A stretch of DNA of 8,647 nucleotides, from contig JAISIS010000104.1 of assembly GCA_031261905.1 (NCBI GenBank), forward strand, positions 1-8,647, given 5' to 3'. The notes beneath the pieces were generated by a model, which worked only from the letters and a program-made list of their open reading frames with translations, did no database searches and had not been told where the DNA came from. The position numbers were made by a program, and so were the translations under genes. Below, in pieces: positions 1-5,483 of the stretch; position 1 is the stretch's first letter, and each line of letters begins with the position of its first letter. Source of the DNA: Burkholderiaceae bacterium. Its GTDB lineage: Bacteria; Pseudomonadota; Gammaproteobacteria; Burkholderiales; Burkholderiaceae_D.

Positions 1-237
1 CTTGGCCTCGTGCGCCTTTTTCTGCTCCTGGTAACGGAACTTCCCGTAATCCATCAGCCGCACGACAGGCGGGCTGGCATTGGGCGCAATTTCCACCAGA
101 TCGACTTCCGCCTCTTCCGCAAGCCTGAGCGCCTCGCTCATACTCATAATACCGACCGGCTCATTATTCGCTCCGATCAGGCGTACCTCCTGGGCTGTAA
201 TTTCGCTATTAATGCGATGCGATTTTTCGGTAGCTAT
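1..237 (-). CDS. infC: Translation initiation factor IF-3, N-terminal part (3' end outside window), ATA start
   Basis: IF-3 binds the 30S subunit, prevents premature 50S joining and checks start codon and initiator tRNA. The visible 79 codons cover the IF-3 N-terminal domain and the beginning of the linker. Recognisable family segments are RIN-EI-AQEVRLIG (residues 8-22), EVDLVEIAPNA (43-53), PPVVRLMDYGKF (56-67) and the lysine-rich linker start (QEQKKAHEAK). The family usually has Cys where the second Val of PPVVR stands. No ATG or GTG lies in frame between the upstream stop and the conserved start. ATA at 237-235 is preceded by GAGGG seven bases upstream and gives the N-terminus MATEKSHRIN, which fits betaproteobacterial IF-3. 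Non-AUG starts (AUU, AUA, AUC) are known for infC and make it self-regulated. CTG and ATT codons further upstream in frame are less well placed. It lies 80 bases after thrS in the same direction, as in the conserved thrS-infC-rpmI-rplT order. The gene continues beyond the left edge. Confidence 0.95.
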   Translation of the reverse strand, partial: MATEKSHRINSEITAQEVRLIGANNEPVGIMSMSEALRLAEEAEVDLVEIAPNASPPVVRLMDYGKFRYQEQKKAHEAK

Positions 238-317
238 CTTCAGTCCCTCATTAAAAATCAGTCAATACGCCATCCGCGCCTGATGTAGCGGCAGGCCGCG
301 GCGGCTCCCGGACACAC

Positions 318-2225
318 TCATTTTCTGGCGGCGATCTCGCTCACGAGCCGCTCAGCCAGCGCTTCTACGGGCATCACGCCCAGATCGGCGTTACCTCTGG
401 CGCGAACAGACACCGTATTGTCCTGTTTTTCCTTATCACCGACAACCAGCAAATAAGGTATCCTGCTGGTCGCGTGATCGCGTATTTTATAGGTAATTTT
501 TTCATTGCGCAAATCCGTTTCGGCCCTAAGCCCCGCTTTTTTCAGCAATCCCGTCACCTGGGCTGCGTAATCCGCCTGCCTTTCCGAAATATTCAGCACC
601 ATCGCCTGCACCGGCGAAAGCCAGAGCGGCATCGCGCCAGCGTGGTTTTCAATCAGGATACCGATAAAGCGCTCAAGGGAGCCCAGTATCGCGCGATGCA
701 GCATAACAGGCGTCTTGCGCGAATTATCCTCATCCACATACTCCGCGCCCAGGCGCTCCGGCATGGAAAAATCCACCTGGATAGTGCCGCACTGCCACAT
801 CCGGCCAATCGCGTCCTTCAACGTATATTCGATTTTAGGCCCGTATAAGGCGCCCTCGCCCGGAGAGACCTCATAAGCCGCGCCCACCTGCTCCAGCGAG
901 GCAAACAACGCCTTTTCCGCCTTGTCCCAGGAAGCCTCGGACCCTACCCGTTTTTCCGGGCGGGTGGCCACCTTGTAGATGATGTCCGTAAAGCCGAAAT
1001 CCGCATACACCTTTTTAAGCAGCGCCGTAAACGCTACACACTCCTGCAATATCTGATCTTCCGTACAGAAAATATGACCGTCATCCTGCGTAAAGCCGCG
1101 CACCCGCATCAGCCCGTGCAGCGCGCCTGACGGCTCGTTCCTGTGGCAAGAGCCAAACTCGCCATAACGCAGCGGCAAATCACGATAGGAATGCAGCGTG
1201 GATTTATAAATCTGCACATGCCCCGGACAATTCATCGGCTTGACCGCATAGGTGCGGTTTTCCGATTCCGTGGTAAACATATTCTCCTTGTAATTTGCCC
1301 AGTGCCCGGATTTTTCCCACAGCGAACGATCCAGGATCATCGGCGTTTTCACCTCCTGGAAACCGTTGTCCCGGTAAACCTGGCGCATATACTGCTCAAT
1401 CTGCTGCCAGATCGTCCAGCCCTTCGGATGCCAGAACACCAGGCCCGGCGCCTCCTCCTGGAAGTGGTACAAATCAAACTGGCGTCCAATCCTGCGGTGA
1501 TCGCGCTTTTCCGCCTCTTCCAGCATATGCAGATAGGCGTCCTGCTCCTCTTTTTTCGCCCAGGCCGTGCCATATACCCGCTGCAACATCTCGTTATTCG
1601 AATCGCCGCGCCAGTATGCCCCTGCCAGCCGCATCAGCTTGAAAACCCGCAGCTTGCCGTTTGAAGGCACATGCGGGCCGCGGCACAAATCCGTAAACTG
1701 GCCGCTGGTATAAAGCGACACATCCTCGTTTGCCGGGATGGATGCAATAATCTCCGCCTTGTAGTCCTCGCCGATGGATTTGAAATACGCCACCGCCTCA
1801 TCCCTCGGCAGCACCTGGCGCGTAACCTGCTCATCCAGCTTCGCCAGCTCGGCCATCTTCTTTTCAATGGCTTCCATATCCTCCGGCGTAAACGGGCGCT
1901 TGTAGGAAAAATCGTAATAAAAACCGTTGTCAATCACCGGCCCGATAGTCACCTGCGCATCCGGGAAAAGCGATTTCACCGCATAGGCCAGCAAATGCGC
2001 AGTCGAGTGGCGAATAATATCCAGCCCTTCCGCATCACGATCAGTGACAATCGCCAGGTCCGCCTTGTCGTTGATAACATACGAAGTATCCACCAGGCGG
2101 CCATCCACCTTTCCTGCAACCGCCGCCCGCGCCAGTCCGCTGCCAATAGACGCCGCCACTTCCGCAACCGTCACCGGGTTGTCAAACTGTTTCTCCGAAC
2201 CATCCGGGAGCCTTACTGATACCAT
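318..2225 (-). CDS. thrS: Threonine--tRNA ligase (class II ThrRS)
   Basis: Cytoplasmic enzyme that charges tRNA-Thr with threonine and removes wrongly attached serine. The 635 residues match the length and layout of the E. coli enzyme: TGS domain (about 1-60), editing domain (about 63-225), class II catalytic core (about 240-535) and anticodon-binding domain (about 540-635). Key residues are present. The editing site has His73 and His77 (HSTAH) and Cys181/His185 (CRGPH). The catalytic zinc ligands are Cys333 (MNCPGH), His384 (DDGHIF) and His510 (MLHRAILGS). The motif 2 core CHRNEPSG is at 360-367. I chose ATG at 2225 because [10 protein letters not shown] aligns with the E. coli start MPVITLPDGS and a GTGGGG run lies about six bases before it. 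A GTG four codons upstream (2237) would give 639 aa but has a poorer ribosome site. A hairpin with a T-run lies directly upstream. infC follows after 80 bases without an obvious terminator, so the two are probably cotranscribed. Confidence 0.97.
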   Translation of the reverse strand: MVSVRLPDGSEKQFDNPVTVAEVAASIGSGLARAAVAGKVDGRLVDTSYVINDKADLAIVTDRDAEGLDIIRHSTAHLLAYAVKSLFPDAQVTIGPVIDNGFYYDFSYKRPFTPEDMEAIEKKMAELAKLDEQVTRQVLPRDEAVAYFKSIGEDYKAEIIASIPANEDVSLYTSGQFTDLCRGPHVPSNGKLRVFKLMRLAGAYWRGDSNNEMLQRVYGTAWAKKEEQDAYLHMLEEAEKRDHRRIGRQFDLYHFQEEAPGLVFWHPKGWTIWQQIEQYMRQVYRDNGFQEVKTPMILDRSLWEKSGHWANYKENMFTTESENRTYAVKPMNCPGHVQIYKSTLHSYRDLPLRYGEFGSCHRNEPSGALHGLMRVRGFTQDDGHIFCTEDQILQECVAFTALLKKVYADFGFTDIIYKVATRPEKRVGSEASWDKAEKALFASLEQVGAAYEVSPGEGALYGPKIEYTLKDAIGRMWQCGTIQVDFSMPERLGAEYVDEDNSRKTPVMLHRAILGSLERFIGILIENHAGAMPLWLSPVQAMVLNISERQADYAAQVTGLLKKAGLRAETDLRNEKITYKIRDHATSRIPYLLVVGDKEKQDNTVSVRARGNADLGVMPVEALAERLVSEIAARK

Positions 2226-2248
2226 CGTTGTCCCCACTTTCCCACCAT

Positions 2249-2268
2249 AAAAAAAGCGGCCTCGCCGC
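2249..2268 (-). terminator. Short GC hairpin with 7-T run directly upstream of thrS
   Basis: On the minus strand GCGGC, a GAG loop and GCCGC are followed at once by seven T. This is the form of an intrinsic terminator. It ends about 23 bases before the thrS ATG, so it is either a back-up terminator for the upstream adhesin gene or a leader attenuator for thrS. The stem is only five all-GC pairs. The sequence alone does not decide which role applies. Confidence 0.6.
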
Positions 2269-2284
2269 GCCGAATATCCTTAAA

Positions 2285-2293
2285 ATTTTACCA
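2285..2293 (-). promoter_or_regulatory. Possible extended -10 promoter element for thrS
   Basis: The minus strand reads TGGTAAAAT, a TGn followed by TAAAAT, which fits an extended -10 element. At a 17-base spacing there is only CAGGGC, so no good -35 is present. A start about seven bases downstream would lie only about ten bases before the hairpin at 2249-2268. That makes the pair awkward as a promoter with a conventional attenuator. A thrS promoter is expected in the short gap after the adhesin terminator, and this is the best candidate I see. Confidence 0.28.
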
Positions 2294-2327
2294 TAGAAAA
2301 CAATACCGCCCTGTTGGGCGCCCACAT

Positions 2328-2353
2328 AAAAAGCCGCGCCTCATGGGCGCGGC
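2328..2353 (-). terminator. Intrinsic terminator of the 878-aa adhesin gene
   Basis: On the minus strand GCCGCGCC, a five-base loop (CATGA) and GGCGCGGC form a perfect 8-bp GC stem followed by TTTTT. It starts 39 bases after the adhesin stop codon at 2393. Stem and T-run closely resemble the terminator after the neighbouring adhesin gene (5430-5456). Confidence 0.88.
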
Positions 2354-2392
2354 ACTCAGGGGTGGGGACAGGCGAAATAATCAACCCCCCAT

Positions 2393-5029
2393 TTAGTTGG
2401 GCGGAATTTGCTGATCATTCAGCAACTGGTGCAACAGCGCCGCCTGATCAACACCGCCACTGCCATCCTGACCCTGCATCGGCACAGCGCCGCTTGCCAT
2501 ATCAGTATGAACCACCGCCAGCGTTTGCGGATTGCCGCCACCCTGGTCAATGCCGATGACGATAGTTACATTACCATCCGTATCCATAACCGGATTACCG
2601 CTACTGTCTCTTTGCAAATCCAGATGCAGCGTGCCGCCTCCGGCAACCAGCGCATCGGCAATATCCGTGGAATCCTCGCCAAAACCCATAATCAGCTCGG
2701 ACAAATCCAGCCTGTCGCCTTCGGCTGTCTTAAAGTCCATGATAATGTCGCCATGCACCTTGTCTGTCAGCGAATCACTATTGAAGTGGAAAGTATCGCT
2801 GCCCAGGCCGCCGACCAGGATATTGTCGCCTGCACCACCTGAGAGAATATCGTTGCCCACGTTACCATAAAGATGATCCGCCGCCGCTCCGCCAACCAGC
2901 GTATCGCCCATGATAAGCCCGACCGTCACGTCACCATCATGGTCCGTGGCCTCAACCGCAAATCGCAAGTCGCTGTTCTCAACCCCATCCGGCAACGCCT
3001 GGTATTGGCTGTACTCCCACGTGCCATTCTCTGCATCCAGCCATACTTCATAGGCCACACTGTCGTGTGCATCGGATACCTTGATGTGGTCTGCGCCGGC
3101 ATCCATCGTGTAGCCAGCCAGCGCCAATGCCTCCGGTAACGCGTGGTCAGCAAACACAAGAGAAGCCACTCCGTCCGCATCATGCGCGGCGATTGAACCC
3201 TCCGCGTGCTGGACAAGCAGTTCCGTGTTGTAAGTGAATTTTGCATCTTTAACGAAGAAATCGCTGTTGTCCCAGCCCGCATACTCTCCCGACTGGTCCC
3301 TGTCGTTCTGTGCAAAAATAACCACCTTGTCAAACCCGCCCTTGTCATCCACGACCAGATTAACGTATTCCCGCCCGGCCTCGAAAGTATTCCACTGTCC
3401 GCTTCCGACCAGATCATTTTTTATGTCAACCAATTCTCCATTCAGATAGAAAGCCATCGTCAGTTTTTCATACGCATGATTGCCCAGATTGCCATCCGCA
3501 TTGCCCAGGGCGTCATCATAGAATGATCGGAAATTGATGGTGATTTGATTGGCGATCTTGCCGCCCAAATCAAAGATCAGGGCTTCCGATTGGTCAGTAG
3601 TCACATCGTAGCCAACCTCATACGACTGTTCTATATCTCCCCTGTTGTGAGCAAAATCACTGATGCCCAGACCACTTGCATCCCCATCTCCCGCATTGGC
3701 GTAATTTCTCACCAGAAGCAGTTGACCACCCTGATCAGATAACTCCACAGAGAGGTTATCAGGATGCAAAACCCGTCCCGTACTGATCGTGACGCCATCC
3801 ATGCTCATCTCGGTATGTGTAGTGCCATTCTCCGTTGTCACTGTGTCACCAAGCTTTTGCTCCGCATTTGATCCCAATTTGCTCAGCTCACTACTGAAAT
3901 CAACCACCATATCATCGGCATACTTATCCGTATATACACTCGTCTCGGTCGTCGCCATTTCAAGCACAAGCGCATCATCCTGCACATGGACTGTGAGCGT
4001 GCCGGTATCGGTAGCGCCTGCCGCGTCTTTCAGGGTATAGGAAAAAGGCAGATCGGCCTCGTTGTAATCGGCAGCCATCCCATCCGGAGCAGTATGCTGA
4101 AGGCCGGTAAAGACCTCTACCGAATACTCGCCCGTATCGGCATTCATCGTCAACTGCATGGCCGTTTGCCCGCCTGCCGTGCCAGTCAGCACCAGGCCAT
4201 CATCGCTGACGCTCCAGCTTACATCCGCATAAGCACCGTTCACCATCGCCTTCAGCGCGGGAAAAGCAGCGTGATCAGTATTATCCGCGCCATCCGGATC
4301 AGTCCATGCAAAACCGCCAGTAGTTGCCTTGCCGGCGCCGCCATAATCCAGCGCCAGCGTACCTGTCACAAGCGATTTATCGGCAATGCCGTCATCAGCA
4401 GGCGTTATGCCGGAACCTATCCGATTAATATGCGCTTCCGAAACACTGATTTCGCCATTTCCGGCAAGCATAAGATCAGTCTGGCCAGAAAAACCAAAAT
4501 CCCCCCCCCCCGGCCCGGCTGCGCCCAGCCAGTCCTGCGGGTCTTCAAAGGTGTAACCAAAGGTGCCTGTCTCAAAACCGGGGGTGAGATCACCCCGCGC
4601 GGCTTCCTGTTCCACCAGGACAAAGTTGCCGCCTTCCTGCGCACCGCCTGCGCCGCCCGCGCCAGGACCAGCCGCCGCAGCTTCCAGCATCTGCGTCGGG
4701 TCTTCGCCTTTGGCAAGCGCATCCTGTATTTCTTTTTGCAAGGCTTCAATATCCGCCGCGCTCTGCCTCGTGGATTCAACCGGCGCGCTTTCATTGCCTG
4801 CATTGGCAATGTCCTGCAGCATGGCCTGCGACAGGGTCAGCGTATCGCCACTACCCAGGGTGGCAAAGCCCTTGTTGTCAAAGTCAATGTGCGCATTGCC
4901 GCCATTGGCGGATTTGATGACTTCATTATCCGCAACGCGATCGCCGGGTTTCAGTACCCGCACATTGCCGCGCGTATCGGTTGCGGTCACTTCGCCGCTG
5001 ACTGCTTTGACTACGCCTACTGTTGCCAT
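2393..5029 (-). CDS. LapA-type RTX adhesin with N-terminal retention module, type I secreted (complete, 878 aa)
   Basis: Predicted biofilm or surface adhesin. Residues 1-165 match the retention module of LapA-like proteins: MATVGVVKAVSGEVTATD, then LKPGDRVADNEVIKS, a QSAADIEALQKEIQDALAKGEDPT helix region, a small-residue stretch with an AAAG LapG-type site (118-121), and GGNFVLVEQEAARGDLTPGFETG. Family knowledge: this module plugs the outer-membrane TolC-like pore until LapG cuts it. Residues about 205-352 look like one T1SS-143/cadherin-like extender repeat ending in VHVQDDA. Residues about 353-600 are a beta-rich module also found in the neighbouring adhesin. About 605-705 resembles the second half of a split repeat. 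Four RTX nonapeptides (713-748) and a VCA0849-like secretion tail (DLSEL, VIGIDQ, TLAVVHTD, LLNDQ) follow. There is no Sec signal, as expected. The start at 5029 has GGGGAGAG four bases upstream; an in-frame ATG at 5062 lacks a ribosome site. The length is small for LapA proteins, which often have thousands of residues. An 11-G tract follows the retention module. No transporter, LapG or LapD gene is in the window. Confidence 0.9.
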   Translation of the reverse strand: MATVGVVKAVSGEVTATDTRGNVRVLKPGDRVADNEVIKSANGGNAHIDFDNKGFATLGSGDTLTLSQAMLQDIANAGNESAPVESTRQSAADIEALQKEIQDALAKGEDPTQMLEAAAAGPGAGGAGGAQEGGNFVLVEQEAARGDLTPGFETGTFGYTFEDPQDWLGAAGPGGGDFGFSGQTDLMLAGNGEISVSEAHINRIGSGITPADDGIADKSLVTGTLALDYGGAGKATTGGFAWTDPDGADNTDHAAFPALKAMVNGAYADVSWSVSDDGLVLTGTAGGQTAMQLTMNADTGEYSVEVFTGLQHTAPDGMAADYNEADLPFSYTLKDAAGATDTGTLTVHVQDDALVLEMATTETSVYTDKYADDMVVDFSSELSKLGSNAEQKLGDTVTTENGTTHTEMSMDGVTISTGRVLHPDNLSVELSDQGGQLLLVRNYANAGDGDASGLGISDFAHNRGDIEQSYEVGYDVTTDQSEALIFDLGGKIANQITINFRSFYDDALGNADGNLGNHAYEKLTMAFYLNGELVDIKNDLVGSGQWNTFEAGREYVNLVVDDKGGFDKVVIFAQNDRDQSGEYAGWDNSDFFVKDAKFTYNTELLVQHAEGSIAAHDADGVASLVFADHALPEALALAGYTMDAGADHIKVSDAHDSVAYEVWLDAENGTWEYSQYQALPDGVENSDLRFAVEATDHDGDVTVGLIMGDTLVGGAAADHLYGNVGNDILSGGAGDNILVGGLGSDTFHFNSDSLTDKVHGDIIMDFKTAEGDRLDLSELIMGFGEDSTDIADALVAGGGTLHLDLQRDSSGNPVMDTDGNVTIVIGIDQGGGNPQTLAVVHTDMASGAVPMQGQDGSGGVDQAALLHQLLNDQQIPPN
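2786..2893 (-). repeat. Four RTX calcium-binding nonapeptides in the 878-aa adhesin
   Basis: Residues 713-748 read as GGAAADHLY, GNVGNDILS, GGAGDNILV and GGLGSDTFH, fitting GGxGxDxUx. These bind calcium outside the cell and help C-terminal folding after type I secretion. The first copy is degenerate. Confidence 0.9.
4501..4511 (-). repeat. Homopolymeric 11-G tract in the coding strand of the adhesin gene
   Basis: The + strand has eleven consecutive C (eleven G in the mRNA), spanning the last base of a Pro codon, three Gly codons (residues 174-176) and the first base of Asp177. The tract is in frame in this assembly. A one-base loss leads to a stop at about residue 203 (stop at 4417-4419). 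A one-base gain leads to a stop at about residue 184. Such tracts are classical sites of slipped-strand phase variation in surface-protein genes. Confidence 0.9.
4667..4678 (-). other. Predicted LapG periplasmic protease cleavage motif (AAAG)
   Basis: Residues Ala118-Ala119-Ala120-Gly121 lie in the small-residue loop of the retention module, where LapA carries TAAG and relatives carry variants such as PAAG or AAAG. LapA is cut between the two alanines of its motif. Position, about 120 residues from the N-terminus, and the surrounding module support the call; cleavage itself is inferred. The DNA here is very GC-rich (46 of 60 bases in 4621-4680). Confidence 0.65.
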
Positions 5030-5151
5030 GATGCTCTCCCCAAGACAAATGATCTCCGCCATGGATTTAAGGCTATGCCGGAACGCCGAATATCATTTCT
5101 GTTTGCCTCCTGCAGTGTCTGCCGCGGAAGGCATTACTGATATTTTTTGCA

Positions 5152-5183
5152 TCCTCCGGCTCAGGGGATTGTTATCCGGAGGA
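5152..5183 (-). promoter_or_regulatory. 8-bp perfect inverted repeat in the adhesin leader
   Basis: TCCTCCGG and CCGGAGGA are separated by 16 bases. If transcription starts near 5202, this forms a stem-loop about 20 bases into the leader and some 120 bases before the start codon. One arm contains GGAGGA, a ribosome-site-like sequence. It could be an RNA structure or a protein operator; the sequence does not say which. Confidence 0.4.
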
Positions 5184-5208
5184 AATATCATTAATTGAAG
5201 CATACTCC

Positions 5209-5263
5209 TTTATACAGATAAAAACATCGTACTTTGGTACTAGTTTTTTTGTTTTTTCGTTTT
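5209..5263 (-). promoter_or_regulatory. Candidate promoter of the 878-aa adhesin gene with UP-like A-tracts
   Basis: The minus strand has TATAAA (5209-5214) as a -10 candidate. No TTGACA-like -35 is present at 16-18 bases. That position is instead covered by GTAC-CAAA-GTAC (5229-5240), a small symmetric site. Upstream, A-runs of 7 and 6 (5244-5257) lie at about -41 to -54, where an UP element would sit. A weak -35 overlapped by a symmetric site suggests an activator-dependent promoter. This is inference. Confidence 0.33.
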
Positions 5264-5325
5264 CACCATCTGCACACATTTATTACCAATAACTTTTACA
5301 CACAGCACCCCGAAACTTCCATAAA

Positions 5326-5387
5326 GCAACAAAAAGTTGCATTCCGGCAAAAATCTTGCCGGAAGGAAATAGTTGTTTTTCAGCAAC
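5326..5387. repeat. Cluster of inverted repeats
   Basis: Two perfect hairpins lie side by side: GCAAC-AAAAA-GTTGC (5326-5340) and TTCCGGCAA-AAATC-TTGCCGGAA (5342-5364, 9-bp stem). A weaker one, GTTG...CAAC, lies at 5372-5387. None is directly followed by a T-run of terminator form on either strand. They lie between the upstream terminator and the downstream promoter candidate. Possible roles are operator sites or a small palindromic repeat element. Confidence 0.5.
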
Positions 5388-5429
5388 ATCCAAAGGAAGG
5401 GAATGGAGACTGGCGGATTTTTATGGAAC

Positions 5430-5456
5430 AAAAAAGCCGCGCCTTTTGAGCGCGGC
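5430..5456 (-). terminator. Intrinsic terminator of the large adhesin gene
   Basis: On the minus strand GCCGCGC, a seven-base loop (TCAAAAG) and GCGCGGC are followed by six T. It begins 27 bases after the stop codon at 5484. It is nearly the same as the terminator at 2328-2353, with the same arms up to one base and the same orientation. Confidence 0.88.
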
Positions 5457-5483
5457 CTGGGATTTGGGATGGGTGGTGTTGGG

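Larger units (their letters stand above)
5030..5483. other. 454-base intergenic region between the two adhesin genes
   Basis: I see no convincing gene here. In minus-strand order it holds the terminator of the upstream adhesin (5430-5456), a cluster of inverted repeats (5326-5387), T/A-tracts (5244-5263), a promoter candidate (5209-5240), and a leader of about 170 bases with an 8-bp inverted repeat (5152-5183) and a tiny reading frame with a good ribosome site (5073-5096). The centre is AT-rich compared with the genes. Confidence 0.7.

Noticed and set aside
2226..2237. thrS start at GTG 2237
   Set aside because: The four extra residues are not in the family, and the ATG at 2225 has the better-spaced G-rich site and matches the E. 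coli N-terminus.
2307..2320. CGCCC-TGTT-GGGCG hairpin as another terminator
   Set aside because: Only a 5-bp stem, and no T-run follows directly on either strand.
5030..5062. Adhesin start at ATG 5062 (11 extra residues)
   Set aside because: There is no ribosome site there. The ATG at 5029 has GGGGAGAG upstream and gives the retention-module start MATVGVVKA.
3986..5140. Plus-strand 384-codon open frame opposite the smaller adhesin
   Set aside because: It is antisense to a gene with clear domains, its translation has no recognisable family, and it carries the Arg/His/Ile-rich composition of a shadow frame.
5030..5208. c-di-GMP riboswitch in the adhesin leader
   Set aside because: I looked for GEMM-like conserved blocks because of the c-di-GMP link, but the leader does not show them.
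5234..5449. Plus-strand 71-codon frame in the intergenic region
   Set aside because: Low-complexity start from T-runs, no ribosome site, and it runs through the inverted repeats and the minus-strand terminator.
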